Source: Bacteroidota bacterium (GTDB taxonomy: Bacteria > Bacteroidota > Ignavibacteria > Kryptoniales > JAKASW01). Taken from it: a stretch of DNA of 64,000 bases. Positions 35,886 to 45,702 of the stretch are shown one piece after another; the first letter of the stretch is position 1, and every line of letters starts with the position of its first letter. Location: NCBI GenBank assembly GCA_021811615.1, contig JAJZNW010000093.1:41921-105920 (forward strand). Direction: 5' to 3'. The notes under the pieces are model-generated. The model had not been told where the DNA came from, searched no databases, and saw only the letters and a program-made list of their open reading frames with translations. Both the position numbers and the translations under genes were made by a program.

Positions 35886-36464
35886 ATGGACAGAAAGGAG
35901 TTTCTCAAATCATGCGGCCTGTTCGGCGTGGGATCGTGTCTTGTTTCCGGGACAATCGGCAAAGCAGCGGCGTCGATTTCCGGTGAGCCTCCCGTCACGC
36001 CGTGCGAGGAGAGGCAGAGATTCTCTGAGGCATGGGTGAAACGATTCTTCGACTTATTTGACGAAAGCCTTGACGAAAAGAAGAAGAGCGAAATAATGGA
36101 AGGCTGTGGAAGAGCGTGCTTCAAGGGGAGTGTCGCGGACAAACAAATCAAGGTGATCGGCATCGACGAGTTGATCGCCGCCATTAACAAGAGCACCGGC
36201 GAAATCGCCGCGAGGCGCGAAGGCAATGTGGTTGAATTCCGTTACGTCGGGAACCCGAAGGGATTGAAAGTGGCCGATGGGTATTGTCTCTGTCCGCTTG
36301 TCGAGACAGGGCCGGAAGGGTTATCAGGTACCTACTGTCTTTGTTCGGTTGGATATGTCCGGGAAATGTTCAAGACATATACCGGAAGAGAGAGTTCTGT
36401 AGAGCTGGTTGAATCGCTCAAGCGCGGCGGCAAGACGTGCCGGTTCAGAATTACGCTCGAGTAG
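35886..36464 (+). CDS. Secreted Cys-rich protein of unknown function (DUF6144-like)
   Basis: A 192-residue protein beginning MDRKEFLKSCGLFGVGSCL, which looks like a Tat-type or lipoprotein leader with a single Arg (DRKEF). The mature part has several Cys (TPCEER, EGCGRACF, GYCLCPL, TYCLCSVG, KTCRF) suited to metal or disulfide binding. It resembles a Bacteroidota family of unknown function; the DUF assignment is from memory and unverified. It stands alone behind a GAGG ribosome site. Confidence 0.65.
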   Translation: MDRKEFLKSCGLFGVGSCLVSGTIGKAAASISGEPPVTPCEERQRFSEAWVKRFFDLFDESLDEKKKSEIMEGCGRACFKGSVADKQIKVIGIDELIAAINKSTGEIAARREGNVVEFRYVGNPKGLKVADGYCLCPLVETGPEGLSGTYCLCSVGYVREMFKTYTGRESSVELVESLKRGGKTCRFRITLE

Positions 36465-36625
36465 CTGTATTTTCATCCCGTCCCTGCGCACGGCGCAGTT
36501 TGTGGTCCGGCTGTTTTGCAAACATTCGGTGCCTACGGCACCGGTTGGTGTGAATCAAACTGGATTGCTGCGGTGTGGTGGGCAACAGACAAATCTGAAC
36601 ATCAACCGCTTTGCGAGGGATTCAG

Positions 36626-36699
36626 TAGCGGAGGAGGGATTCGAACCCCCGACACGTGGATTATGATTCCACTGCTCTAACCGACTGAGCTACTCCGCC
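36626..36699 (-). tRNA. tRNA-Met (anticodon CAT)
   Basis: Minus-strand cloverleaf of 74 nt: acceptor GGCGGAG pairing with CTCCGCT (G1-U72 wobble), D-arm GCTC...GAGC, anticodon stem GTGGA/TCCAC around the loop ATCATAA (anticodon CAT), T-arm GGGGG-TTCGAAT-CCCTC and discriminator A. CCA is not encoded. The G1-U72 pair rather than a mismatch argues against an initiator; it could be elongator Met or the Ile2 type that is modified by TilS. Confidence 0.9.
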
Positions 36700-36862
36700 T
36701 CGAGACATAATTTAGCGTATTGGCGGCGAGAATCCAAAAGGAACTGCTTAGCCCTGGCCAGGTGCCGTTGCTATGATGATCGCGTCGGCATGGCAGTCCA
36801 TGATGAATGAAGAGGAGCACCAAACCCCGGTAGACTACTCGTTATTCAGGTAAATAAAGGGA

Positions 36863-36891
36863 GAGCCGCCTCATATAAAATCGGGCGGCTC
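36863..36891 (-). terminator. Rho-independent terminator of the BON-domain gene
   Basis: GAGCCGCC (36863-36870) and GGCGGCTC (36884-36891) form a perfect 8-bp stem with a 13-nt loop. On the minus strand it is followed by TCCCTTTATTT, about 50 bp past the BON gene stop. Confidence 0.6.
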
Positions 36892-36941
36892 ATAATGTTT
36901 AGACTCTGCGCCATCCTGGGATAACCGGCGCTGTGGAGTCT

Positions 36942-37700
36942 TTACGCAGGGCTTTGAAGCTTATCTATCACGCGAATCGCGCCAGTCCGAAAACCGACCA
37001 CGCTTGCGAGATAATTACCGACGCTGGACGAATATATCTTGCCTTCCAGAATGACGTAGCCATCGACTGCAATTACATGGACCGGCGGGTCGAGCCTCAG
37101 CGAGTAACCGATCAACATCCCCTGCCGATAGACGATCCTCATAGCACGCCGTGCAAGCTCCCTATATCCCAACTCGACACTCAGATCATTCACCACTTTT
37201 CGAACGCCGACGACATGCTCTGCCTGCCGCTGGTATTCCACAACATTGAACGGGGATCTCACCCAACCGCTCAGCGTCACGATTCCGTTCTTCGAGTGAG
37301 CCATAGCCCAGTCAAACACTGTATAAGTAGTGTTCCTTTCAATCCTATGCATAACCTCAGCTTCTATCAGGCTGTCTTTTGTCGGAGGCGGCGCGACAGT
37401 GAGGTCATCGACGACTCTGTAGTTCGCGGCAGTGCTTCGGGCCAGTTTTGCGGCCTCACGCCTGTCATAGATCGTCTTTACCGCACCGGTCAGGACAATA
37501 TCCCGGCCCCTGAGGACAACGTTCATCTTGCTACCGGACAGGATATTCGCTTTAGCCAGCCGGTACTGTACCACTTTAGTAACCGGGATTGCCGGATTGT
37601 TCGATTCTCCCGCAAATGCCGGAGCAGTGATGGAAACCAGCGCGAAGACGATGGGAAGCGGAAGCGTGAACAGGCTCGAAATGAAACGACCCGTTTTCAT
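36942..37700 (-). CDS. Periplasmic triple-BON-domain protein
   Basis: A 252-residue exported protein with a signal peptide (cleavage near APAFA). Three BON repeats follow at about 42-100, 110-175 and 182-250, each with the alpha-beta pattern ending in VVNDL- or VIDKL-like strands and a central Gly (LTGAV, LSGWV, LEGKI). BON domains bind phospholipid or peptidoglycan-associated partners, as in OsmY, and help envelope integrity. It stands alone with a downstream terminator. Confidence 0.88.
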   Translation of the reverse strand: MKTGRFISSLFTLPLPIVFALVSITAPAFAGESNNPAIPVTKVVQYRLAKANILSGSKMNVVLRGRDIVLTGAVKTIYDRREAAKLARSTAANYRVVDDLTVAPPPTKDSLIEAEVMHRIERNTTYTVFDWAMAHSKNGIVTLSGWVRSPFNVVEYQRQAEHVVGVRKVVNDLSVELGYRELARRAMRIVYRQGMLIGYSLRLDPPVHVIAVDGYVILEGKIYSSSVGNYLASVVGFRTGAIRVIDKLQSPA

Positions 37701-37904
37701 ATTTGTACTCCTTGTTTTATTAGCTGCGCCGCCATTCGTGATTCATCGGCGCCACTCCCTCGGCGGATCAGCTGATATCTATGACGCAAGCAGGGGGAAT
37801 TTAGTTCGTCAAAGAGAAATGAGACGGCCTCAAATCAGCGCAATCTCAAATCATGAAAGTAAATTAATCGTATGATGGAACGGTAAGAGGCGGGAAAACG
37901 CTCG

Positions 37905-37935
37905 CCCGGCACCGGAGAGCCCGTCTCCGGGCCGG
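37905..37935 (-). terminator. Strong GC hairpin downstream of gpmA
   Basis: CCGGAGA (37912-37918) pairs with TCTCCGG (37924-37930) around GCCCG, extended by outer CCCGG/CCGGG arms. It lies 15-45 bp past the gpmA stop; the T-run on the minus strand is short (TTTT after GAGCG), so it may act with Rho or as an RNA-stabilising stem. Confidence 0.45.
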
Positions 37936-37949
37936 GGCTGGAGAGAAAT

Positions 37950-38558
37950 TCAATCTTGCAGATATTTCTTGCTGACGATCTTGTCGCCGTTGAATTCATA
38001 GACAAGAGGCACACCCGTCGGTATGTTCAGCTCGAGAACCTGCTCCTTCGTCATGTCGTCCAGGAACATGACGAGGGAACGAAGGCTGTTACCGTGTGCC
38101 ACGACGAGGATTTCCTTGCCGGCCTTGACGTCGGGCTGTATTTTGAACCTCCAGTAGGGGAGGACTCGCGCTGCAGTGTCTTTGAGACTCTCGCCATTCG
38201 GAGGCGGGACATCGTAACTGCGCCGCCAGATGTGGACCTGTTCCTCACCGAACTTCTTAGCGGTTTCGGCTTTGTTAAGGCCCTGCAGGTCCCCATAGTG
38301 TCGTTCGTTCAGTGCCGTATCGTACTCAACGGGCAGATCCGTCTGGCCCGTTTTCTGAAGGACCAGTTTCAGTGTATCTATTGCCCTTTTGAGTTTGGAA
38401 CAGTAACCCAGATCGAACCTGTAATCTTTCAGTTTCTCTCCTGCCGATTGGGCTTCTTTCACTCCGCGGTCTGATAGGGGTACATCCACCCAACCCGTGA
38501 ACCGATTTTCAAGATTCCATTGCGATTCGCCATGACGAATTAAAACGAGCTTTGACAT
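37950..38558 (-). CDS. gpmA: 2,3-bisphosphoglycerate-dependent phosphoglycerate mutase
   Basis: Interconverts 3- and 2-phosphoglycerate in glycolysis. [10 protein letters not shown] carries the phosphohistidine His9; [10 protein letters not shown] has the catalytic Glu; VVAHGNSLR holds the second His. At 202 residues it is shorter than the 230-250 typical for GpmA, lacking part of the C-terminal tail, but all active-site blocks including TGWVDVPLS and WRRSYD are present. It is the last gene of a minus-strand run starting near rpoN, 17 bp after its neighbour. Confidence 0.94.
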   Translation of the reverse strand: MSKLVLIRHGESQWNLENRFTGWVDVPLSDRGVKEAQSAGEKLKDYRFDLGYCSKLKRAIDTLKLVLQKTGQTDLPVEYDTALNERHYGDLQGLNKAETAKKFGEEQVHIWRRSYDVPPPNGESLKDTAARVLPYWRFKIQPDVKAGKEILVVAHGNSLRSLVMFLDDMTKEQVLELNIPTGVPLVYEFNGDKIVSKKYLQD

Positions 38559-38575
38559 TTCAACTCCATTAGAAT

Positions 38576-38869
38576 TTAGATTAATCTATTGCCCTTCTCG
38601 GACGATCCCAAAAGCACGTCGAATACTTCGACATGAATTTTATTGTTCAATATCAATTTGTTCATTCCATGCTTCGCGCGCAAGTCTGAAAGGGCGTTGA
38701 GCGGTTCGCCGATATTCGAGTGGACGTCCACTATTTCCATGAAGAGGTCGGGCTGGTCCACCCGCTGCATTACTCTTTCGAGACCGAACTTCCTCCCTTC
38801 GTCGAAGTATGCGGCGATTCTTTGCTTGAACTCATTCACGGCGGTGACGTGGTAATACACGTAGATCAT
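38576..38869 (-). CDS. Small protein, DUF4936-like
   Basis: A 97-residue protein from ATG 38869, with GAGG about eight bases upstream; a longer frame runs upstream but overlaps the O-methyltransferase gene. It begins MIYVYYHV and has DLFMEIVDV and [12 protein letters not shown] strands, a layout like ferredoxin-like-fold DUF4936 or Darcynin-type stress proteins. The family link is by impression only. It lies between an O-methyltransferase and gpmA in an operon-like run. Confidence 0.6.
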   Translation of the reverse strand: MIYVYYHVTAVNEFKQRIAAYFDEGRKFGLERVMQRVDQPDLFMEIVDVHSNIGEPLNALSDLRAKHGMNKLILNNKIHVEVFDVLLGSSEKGNRLI

Positions 38870-38880
38870 ATAATCCTCGG

Positions 38881-39504
38881 TTACATTTTGTAAGCCACGG
38901 CAACACCGTCCCTGACGGGTACTATCGATGCCGCGAAATCGGTTCTTGAAAACAGTTTGCGGTTGAATTCCTTGATCGCTTCGGTGGAATCGTCGCCTTT
39001 CTTTTCGGTGACCTTCCCCGACCAAAGCACGTTATCGGCGACGAGGAGTCCACCATCCTTTATCCTTCCTGCCGCCTTATCGAGCGCCGCAGGATATTTC
39101 TGTTTTTCTATATCTATGAAAACGATGTCGAACTTCCCTTCCACTCTGCCGATGATTTCCAGCGCATCGCCCACGTGATACTTGACTCTATGGAGCAGGC
39201 CCGCTTCCTTCAGATAAGCTTCGCCGCGTGCCCTGTTTGAATCGCTCCCCTCGGTACAGTGTATCTCACCCCCTTCGACGGCGAGAGCCCACCAGAATGC
39301 CGAATAACCGTAGCCCGATCCCATCTCGAATACCCGCCGCGCCTTGATCATCCTTGCAAGCTGGTAAAGGAGTTTGCCGACCAGCGGACCGACTATCGGG
39401 AAATCTCTCTCGTTTGCCTCTGCTTCCATTTTTACAAGCACTTCATGACGCGTTCCGTAAAGATTGTTCAGGTAATTCTCTATTTGGGAATTTACAATGT
39501 CCAT
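38881..39504 (-). CDS. O-methyltransferase (class I SAM, CCoAOMT/TrmR-like family)
   Basis: A 207-residue protein with the Methyltransf_3 pattern: VFEMGSGYGYSAFWWA (SAM motif I), FDIVFIDIEKQKY (metal-binding Asp region) and LLVADNVLWSGKV. In bacteria this family includes TrmR, which methylates tRNA 5-hydroxyuridine, and small-molecule methyltransferases; the substrate cannot be set here. The gene ends 11 bp before the following small gene. Confidence 0.88.
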   Translation of the reverse strand: MDIVNSQIENYLNNLYGTRHEVLVKMEAEANERDFPIVGPLVGKLLYQLARMIKARRVFEMGSGYGYSAFWWALAVEGGEIHCTEGSDSNRARGEAYLKEAGLLHRVKYHVGDALEIIGRVEGKFDIVFIDIEKQKYPAALDKAAGRIKDGGLLVADNVLWSGKVTEKKGDDSTEAIKEFNRKLFSRTDFAASIVPVRDGVAVAYKM

Positions 39505-39542
39505 TCAATTCTCCTCGTGTGCTCCATCATTTTATTATCGGA

Positions 39543-41000
39543 TCAATTCACTACAAACTGCATTTTCTTAAGACTAATGATACGAACCGAACCCGTCAGC
39601 AATGCCAGCCCGCCGAATACGGAGGCGAACATAACGCACTCGATAACGAACCTGTAATAAACATTCCCGAAGTAACTCCTCACGGGTAACAGAGGGACAA
39701 GCGCGACTACGGAGACCACCAGGAGCTTCAAAATCTTCTTCCAGGGAAACATCTCGACGATCGTCGCTTTGAGCGCAAAAGTCAAAACGCCCACAAGGAC
39801 CAGCACCTCGATGTATGTAACCAGCGTCTTACCGATGGCGGCACCTTCAAGTCCGTATGTCCGCAGGAGGAGGTACGATGCGATACCGCTGAGAAACATC
39901 TCCGCGATCGAAGTATACATATAGAGTTTCTGTTTCCCGAGCGAGAAAAGAGCCTGACTGTAGAACGCGAGACGCAAAGGGAGGAGGAGCAGAAATATCC
40001 GGAACACCGCCGCACTCACGACATACTTCTGTCCGAAAAAAAAGCCCATGAAGTCGTTCGCCGAATAGAGGAGAAAGACCATGAGGGGAAGGAGGAAGAA
40101 GCCGGTCTTCGATATCGAGTTGCGCCATATTTCGATGAACTTATCACGACCGCCCTTCGAACCGAGCTCACTGAACACAGGAAAAAGGATGGCGGAAGCG
40201 GAGCCGGTTACCACAGCGATCAAAGGGAGTTCCTTCGACCCGATCGCGTATATCGCGAACTTCTCCGGGGTCATGAGCAGCGACACCAGGTATCTGTCGA
40301 CCTGCTTGCTTATCGTTCCCGCTATGCTGCTGACGAGAATAGGAAGCGCATAAAGAAACTGCGACTTCACAAGGGGCGATAGTCTCCTTCGGGTGAACTT
40401 CCCGGCTTTCAACATGTAGACTATGAGAAACACCGATTTCGCGCTTCCAACCGCAGCTATGCAAACAAAGACAAACAGCATGCTATGGAAAACGAGTGCC
40501 GATATGAAGATCGACCCTGCAAACAATACTGCGATAATTATATTGCCGACAAGGAGGAGGCCGACTCTGCGCTCGGTGACAAAGATCGACTCGAACATTA
40601 GCGAGGGAGACGCCATCAAGGTGTAAACTGCGAGTACCCTGATATAAACGGTGAGCGACGGTGCATCGAACAAGCGTGCAAATAGCGGGGCGAAAGCAGC
40701 CAGTATTATACCGGCGAGAAGACCGATCACAGACGACGCGGTAATCGCAGCCGAGTAGACTGCACGCTTCTCCTCCCTGGCGGAGAAAAAATAGAGTGCG
40801 CTGCTGAGGCCGTATCCCGCCAGCGGAAGCAAGGAGTTATAGATCAGCCATACCTGTTCATAGCTGCCGTATTCGGCGCGGGTGAATATGCGCGTAAGTA
40901 CCATCGACGCAGCAAGGAGAGCGAGGATGTTGACGAGCTTGGATATACCGACGAGGCCGGCGTTCTGTGTGAGCGAAAATTGTCCGGCCTTTTCCATCAT
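39543..41000 (-). CDS. Polysaccharide/lipid-linked oligosaccharide flippase (Wzx/MATE-like)
   Basis: A 485-residue integral membrane protein with about 12-14 hydrophobic helices spread over its full length and no soluble domain. It begins with an amphipathic segment, then GISKLVNILALLAASMVLTR, a typical polysaccharide biosynthesis-protein opening. It would move undecaprenyl-linked glycans across the inner membrane. Its ATG overlaps the end of the GNAT-like gene by 4 bp. The nearest glycan genes in the window are 12 kb away, so the pathway served is unclear. Confidence 0.88.
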   Translation of the reverse strand: MMEKAGQFSLTQNAGLVGISKLVNILALLAASMVLTRIFTRAEYGSYEQVWLIYNSLLPLAGYGLSSALYFFSAREEKRAVYSAAITASSVIGLLAGIILAAFAPLFARLFDAPSLTVYIRVLAVYTLMASPSLMFESIFVTERRVGLLLVGNIIIAVLFAGSIFISALVFHSMLFVFVCIAAVGSAKSVFLIVYMLKAGKFTRRRLSPLVKSQFLYALPILVSSIAGTISKQVDRYLVSLLMTPEKFAIYAIGSKELPLIAVVTGSASAILFPVFSELGSKGGRDKFIEIWRNSISKTGFFLLPLMVFLLYSANDFMGFFFGQKYVVSAAVFRIFLLLLPLRLAFYSQALFSLGKQKLYMYTSIAEMFLSGIASYLLLRTYGLEGAAIGKTLVTYIEVLVLVGVLTFALKATIVEMFPWKKILKLLVVSVVALVPLLPVRSYFGNVYYRFVIECVMFASVFGGLALLTGSVRIISLKKMQFVVN

Positions 41001-41965
41001 ACCTTTTTCAAAATGGAAGCCAGCCGCGCTGCAATTGAATTCGCCTTCCAGACACGGAAGTACACTTCAAGCCTCGGACCGAACGAAGACTTGAACAGGT
41101 TAATCGTAGGAGTATTGGCGCCGACCAAATCCACGAAAGATTTTCCCGCCTCCTTCCCGGACTTGAAGATCTCGTGGTAAAGCAAATGTGAGGCCCCTTT
41201 CTCCGCGTCGGCATCGGTGCCGGCAACAAAGAAGTAACTCCCGTCGGCGCACTTGAGCGACGCCATGCCTGCGATGATTTTCGCGTTGCCGTTTCGTATG
41301 CACGCAATTGAGAGAAGCCCGGCCTGGCCGAGTTTTTCAAGAATGCTTTGGAGCCGGTCTTGCGCCACAGGTGGTCTGCGTCCGTGGCGTTCGTAGCTCA
41401 GCTGATGAAGAGAAACCAGTTCGCCCACTGAACACGTACCGCCATTCAGACCAGCCCGCTCCGCCGCCCTGAGCACCTCCCTCAATGACTTCGTGTAATT
41501 CTCTTCAGAGAAATTCGCCAAGTCCACGACATAAGTGTACTGCGGAATCACGGCTGCGCCCGCCCACTGGAACGGTCTGACATCCATGAAACCGGGACGA
41601 AACACAAGCTGGTAGAAACCATAGCTCCGGGATAGAAATCCTTCGAGCGACTGCAGCGCCGACAACCGGTCAAATTCCAGTTTCTGTCCCTTCGATTCGC
41701 CAAGGGCGCGGAAATGGACGCCATCGTATGCCCTGATGGGAAGCAATCTCACGATCGGCTGTGAGAATCTCTTCCCGACTGAAAGCGCACAGGAAGCTAT
41801 CGGCGTTTCCTTTTTGAAAATCAGGAGGTACTCGACCTCGCGCGAGAGCACAGACCGGTACGCATCGAGGAAAGTCGGCAATGAGTAAGGATCCTGAGGA
41901 GGGTTTTCTCCCAGGAATTTCAAGTAGGAGGCGGGATCTACTTTCTCAACTGTCAGATCGGACAT
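40997..41965 (-). CDS. GNAT/FemAB-like acyltransferase
   Basis: A 322-residue protein of the FemAB/BioF2-like double-GNAT family: a divergent N-terminal half (PYSLPTFLDAYRSV) and a C-terminal GNAT domain with ACIRNGNAKIIAGMA, GSYFFVAGTDADAEKGASHLLYHE and VDLVGANTPTINLFKSSFG. Such proteins often modify cell-wall or polysaccharide amino sugars. Coupling to a flippase gene (4-bp overlap) supports an envelope-glycan role. It starts 20 bp after hslU. Confidence 0.82.
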   Translation of the reverse strand: MSDLTVEKVDPASYLKFLGENPPQDPYSLPTFLDAYRSVLSREVEYLLIFKKETPIASCALSVGKRFSQPIVRLLPIRAYDGVHFRALGESKGQKLEFDRLSALQSLEGFLSRSYGFYQLVFRPGFMDVRPFQWAGAAVIPQYTYVVDLANFSEENYTKSLREVLRAAERAGLNGGTCSVGELVSLHQLSYERHGRRPPVAQDRLQSILEKLGQAGLLSIACIRNGNAKIIAGMASLKCADGSYFFVAGTDADAEKGASHLLYHEIFKSGKEAGKSFVDLVGANTPTINLFKSSFGPRLEVYFRVWKANSIAARLASILKKV

Positions 41966-41985
41966 CTCACCTTACGGGAGTCCTC

Positions 41986-43383
41986 TTAGAGAATATACTT
42001 GCTCAGGTCGCGGTCCCTGACGATCTTGCTCAGCCTGTCGCGCACAAGCGCGCCGGAGATTTCAATCTTGTCAGACTCGATCTTGTCGGGAACGTCAAAA
42101 AGTATATCTTCGAGCAACGTCGTCATGATTGTATGGAGCCGTCGGGCACCGATGTTTTCTACCTGTTCGTTCACCTCGGTCGCGACTTTCGCTATTTCAC
42201 GGATGGCATCATCCGAGAATTTTATCGACACGCCTTCGGTAGCGAGGAGAGCGGTGTACTGCTTGATGAGAGCGTTCTCGGGCATCGTAAGAATCTTATA
42301 GAAGTCATCTTCGTTCAGACTGTTCAGTTCGACCCTTATCGGGAATCTTCCCTGCAGTTCCGGGATGAGGTCTGAAGGTTTCGCGGTATGGAATGCGCCG
42401 CTCGCGATAAAGAGCACATGGTCGGTCTTCACGGTGCCGTACTTAGTCATGACGGTGGAACCCTCGACAATCGGGAGGAGGTCTTTCTGGACTCCTTCGC
42501 GAGAGACATCAGGTCCCCTCGAATCACCGCCGGTCGTCGCGATCTTATCGATTTCATCGATGAACACAATGCCGTTGTTTTCGACCCTTCCGACCGCCTC
42601 CCTGATTACGCCGTCCATATCGACAAGCTTCTGGGCTTCTTCCTGCTCGAAGATCCTGAGGGCTTCGGGTATCGGGACTCTTCGCGCCTTGGTCTTCTTC
42701 GGCATGATGTTGCTCAGAAGGTCCTGGAAGTTTGTTCCAAGGTCGTCACCTCCCAGCGGGCCGAAGACCTGCATGATCGGCATGGTGTCGCTCGTAACCT
42801 GAACTTCGATCGTGCGTTTGTCGAGTTCGCCGTCCCTCAACATTTTCCTCAACTTTTCACGAGTCTGCCGGCGCTCTTCTTCTTCATTACCGTTGTCGGG
42901 TGCTTCGACGCTTACACGTTTAGTGGACTTCATCGGGATCAGCTCGTCGAGGACCCGTTCCTCGGCAAGCGCTTTGGCGCGGTCCCTGACTTCGGCGGTC
43001 TTTTCCGATCTTACGCCGGCAACTGCAATCTCGGCAAGATCGCGTATCATGGACTCGACATCTCGCCCCACGTAGCCGACTTCGGTAAACTTAGATGCTT
43101 CCACTTTTATGAAAGGAGCATTGGAGAGTCTGGCGAGGCGGCGTGCTATCTCTGTCTTCCCCACGCCGGTCGGCCCGATGAGGATAATGTTGTTCGGCAT
43201 GATCTCTTCCCGGAGATCCTCGGGGACCTGCTGACGGCGCCACCTGTTCCGCAGGGCTATTGCCACCGATTTCTTGGCCGCGTCCTGGCCGATGATATAC
43301 TTGTCCAATTCGCCGACGATGGCCCGCGGAGTAAGCTCGCGTTTGGAGGGATCGCTCTTTATGAGTTTTGACGATTTTGCCAT
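41986..43383 (-). CDS. hslU: ATP-dependent protease ATPase subunit HslU
   Basis: AAA+ unfoldase of the HslUV protease, 465 residues from ATG 43383 (an open frame upstream runs into hslV and is ignored). Walker A GPTGVGKT is at 70-77 and Walker B VFIDEID in the middle; the I-domain insert includes [16 protein letters not shown], and the C-terminus ends DLSKYIL, matching the conserved tail that docks into and activates HslV. It begins 1 bp after hslV stops. Confidence 0.98.
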   Translation of the reverse strand: MAKSSKLIKSDPSKRELTPRAIVGELDKYIIGQDAAKKSVAIALRNRWRRQQVPEDLREEIMPNNIILIGPTGVGKTEIARRLARLSNAPFIKVEASKFTEVGYVGRDVESMIRDLAEIAVAGVRSEKTAEVRDRAKALAEERVLDELIPMKSTKRVSVEAPDNGNEEEERRQTREKLRKMLRDGELDKRTIEVQVTSDTMPIMQVFGPLGGDDLGTNFQDLLSNIMPKKTKARRVPIPEALRIFEQEEAQKLVDMDGVIREAVGRVENNGIVFIDEIDKIATTGGDSRGPDVSREGVQKDLLPIVEGSTVMTKYGTVKTDHVLFIASGAFHTAKPSDLIPELQGRFPIRVELNSLNEDDFYKILTMPENALIKQYTALLATEGVSIKFSDDAIREIAKVATEVNEQVENIGARRLHTIMTTLLEDILFDVPDKIESDKIEISGALVRDRLSKIVRDRDLSKYIL

Positions 43384-43384
43384 T

Positions 43385-43915
43385 TCAGATTTCTTCGATT
43401 GAAAAATGCTTGTTTGTATAAATGCAGATTTCAGACGCGGCATCCAGCGATTCGAGTACGATCTCCTTCGCGGTGAGATTGGTATGCTTGACGAGTACTC
43501 TGGCAGCGGCGAGCGCGTAATTGCCACCGGAGCCGATCGCGACTATCCTGTCGTCGGGTTCCACGACGTCGCCGTTTCCGGAGATTATCAGTGCGGTCTC
43601 GCTATTCATCACGGCGAGAAGAGCTTCGAGCCGCCTGAGGTATTTGTCCAATCTCCAATCTTTGGTGAGCTCCACCGCCGCTCTGCTCAGGTTGCCGTGA
43701 TATTGCTGGAGCTTATCCTCGAACCTCTCGAAAAGGGTGAAGGCGTCTGCCGAAGCGCCTGCGAAGCCCGCTATCACCGTGTCGTTGTAAAGCTTCCTTA
43801 CTTTCTTGGAATTATTCTTCATCACCGACTGGCCGATTGTAACCTGGCCGTCGCTTCCGATCGCACATTTTCCGTCTTTGATAATGCCGATTACAGTAGT
43901 TCCATGGATCTGCAT
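43385..43915 (-). CDS. hslV: ATP-dependent protease subunit HslV
   Basis: Threonine peptidase of the proteasome family, 176 residues. A five-residue propeptide (MQIHG) precedes the nucleophile Thr6-Thr7; [14 protein letters not shown] and [17 protein letters not shown] are hallmarks. The dodecamer degrades proteins unfolded by HslU. A short palindrome-rich gap (43916-43988) separates it from the small gene behind rpoN, and hslU follows directly. Confidence 0.97.
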   Translation of the reverse strand: MQIHGTTVIGIIKDGKCAIGSDGQVTIGQSVMKNNSKKVRKLYNDTVIAGFAGASADAFTLFERFEDKLQQYHGNLSRAAVELTKDWRLDKYLRRLEALLAVMNSETALIISGNGDVVEPDDRIVAIGSGGNYALAAARVLVKHTNLTAKEIVLESLDAASEICIYTNKHFSIEEI

Positions 43916-43988
43916 GGTTATCCTTTAGATCTTAACGACTCCGGAGTCAGTTCCGGAGAGCCAACTCTTAATCCCCCGGCCCGGGCAG

Positions 43989-44225
43989 TCAACCGGGTTT
44001 ATTCATCTCGCCCAACACCCTCTCGTAAACGCTGACCATCAAGAGTGCTTCCTTCCAGTCGAGCAAATCGTCTTCTATTTCCGGCGTAAGGGCGGATCCC
44101 GACGTCTTTCGTTGAAGCTCATCGAACGCCGCAGAATACTTCTTTTCATACCGGGATACTACTTCTTTATAGTGCCGGACTTTTCCCTCGACCGTATCGC
44201 GATCGAGGGTATCGATGGTTGCCAT
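43989..44225 (-). CDS. Small helical protein between rpoN and hslV
   Basis: A 78-residue protein from ATG 44225 with GTGAGG ten bases upstream (that site overlaps the rpoN stop); a GTG five codons upstream is an alternative start. It is highly charged and predicted all-helical: VEGKVRHYKEVVSRYEKKY, then EIEDDLLDWKEALLMV. No family recognised. Its position, 4 bp after rpoN, means it is co-transcribed with the sigma factor. Confidence 0.7.
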   Translation of the reverse strand: MATIDTLDRDTVEGKVRHYKEVVSRYEKKYSAAFDELQRKTSGSALTPEIEDDLLDWKEALLMVSVYERVLGEMNKPG

Positions 44226-44229
44226 GTTG

Positions 44230-45684
44230 TTATGCCTCACGTCGCATTCTGGCCGGCGGAATACGCAGCTGCTCCCTGTATTTCGTAACCGTCCTGCGGG
44301 CCACTTTGTAGCCTTGTTGGTTCAGCAACTCGGTAATCTTCTCGTCGTTGAGAGGGCTGTTCTTCTCCTCTCCTTCTATCATGCTTTTAATCTTGTTCTT
44401 TATCTCGCGGGTGGCGACTTCCTCACCGTCCGTGGTCCTCAGTCCCTCGCTGAACAGATCCCTCAGCCTGAATACTCCGAAGTCGGTCTGGACATACTTC
44501 GCGCTGACGACGCGGCTGATGGTAGAAATATCGAACCCCGTTCTGTCGGCTATGTCGCGGTAAATCAGGGGGTGGATATTGTCGGGACCTTCAGTGAAGA
44601 ATTCGCGCTGCGTTTCGACCAGTGCCTGCATGACTCTCGTCATGGTTTCGCGCCGCTGCAGGAGCGCATTTACGAACCACTTCGCGGATTCGAGCTTGCG
44701 TTTGAGGAAGTCCTTCGTCTGTGCGTCTGTTTTCCGGCCGCGCGCCTGCTTCATCATGTCGAGATATTTGGGGCTTATGCGGACCTGCGGCATATCGCGC
44801 TCGTTAAGCGTGATGACAAGCTCCCCGGTTTCATCCTCGTGTACCACGAAATCGGGGACAACGACGGTAGTCTCGAGGGGGAGGAGAAATCCTTCACCCG
44901 GTTTGGGGTTCAACTTCTTTATCACGGCATCGGCCGTCTTGATCTCCTCAGGACCGATGCCGAGCTTCTTCGCGAGCTGGTCATAACGATGGTTCGAGAA
45001 ATCTTCGAAATCCTCCTCGATGATTCTCGTCGCAAGCTGGCGCTCGGAAGGCTCAAGATCCACGCGCGCCTTAAGTTGGACGAGGAGGCATTCCCTCAGG
45101 TTGCGGGCGCCCACTCCTAAAGGGTCGAGGGTCTGAATGCCCGCGAGGACCCGCTCCGCATCTTCAACCGTGAGAGTGAGCTGGAAGGAAAGGTTCGCGT
45201 CCTCGACTATCTTCGTCAAATCCTCACGGAGATAGCCGTCGTCATCGATGTTGCCGATGATCTCTTCGCCGAGGAGTTTCTCATTCTCGTTGAAATTGAG
45301 GAGCTGGAGCTGCTGGATGAGGTGGTCGTACATATTCTCGACAGCGGGCGGCGCAAACTCAAACTCTTCGTCATCCTCGGAACGCTGCTTCTTCAATTTG
45401 ATATCGGTTTCGTCATTCCTGAACTCGTCGAGGTCGACATCGCTGAACTCGGGTTCGTCTATCGGATCGTCGCCCTTTTCGTCCGCCTCTTTCAGCTCCA
45501 TCTCCGGTTCCTCGATGAGTTCTTCCGCCTCTTCCAGTTCGAGGACAGGATTCTCGTCGAGCTCGGTCCTAAGCCTCTGCTGAAGAGCGAATATCGGCTG
45601 CTGCAAAAGGTCGTAGTAGAGAATCTGCTGGGGCTGGAGCCTCAATTCCTGACTGAGGCGCTGTGTTTGTCCGAACTTCAACAT
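44230..45684 (-). CDS. rpoN: RNA polymerase sigma-54 factor
   Basis: Alternative sigma factor needing AAA+ activators, 484 residues. Region I is Gln/Leu-rich (QTQRLSQELRLQPQQILYYDLL), followed by a long acidic region II, a core-binding domain (about 110-260) and the C-terminal DNA-binding part with GFDISTISRVVSAKYVQT and the RpoN box ARRTVTKYREQL near the end. It recognises -24/-12 promoters (GG-N10-GC). No enhancer-binding protein is adjacent. Confidence 0.97.
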   Translation of the reverse strand: MLKFGQTQRLSQELRLQPQQILYYDLLQQPIFALQQRLRTELDENPVLELEEAEELIEEPEMELKEADEKGDDPIDEPEFSDVDLDEFRNDETDIKLKKQRSEDDEEFEFAPPAVENMYDHLIQQLQLLNFNENEKLLGEEIIGNIDDDGYLREDLTKIVEDANLSFQLTLTVEDAERVLAGIQTLDPLGVGARNLRECLLVQLKARVDLEPSERQLATRIIEEDFEDFSNHRYDQLAKKLGIGPEEIKTADAVIKKLNPKPGEGFLLPLETTVVVPDFVVHEDETGELVITLNERDMPQVRISPKYLDMMKQARGRKTDAQTKDFLKRKLESAKWFVNALLQRRETMTRVMQALVETQREFFTEGPDNIHPLIYRDIADRTGFDISTISRVVSAKYVQTDFGVFRLRDLFSEGLRTTDGEEVATREIKNKIKSMIEGEEKNSPLNDEKITELLNQQGYKVARRTVTKYREQLRIPPARMRREA

Positions 45685-45702
45685 AACGACACAGACCCTC
45701 CG

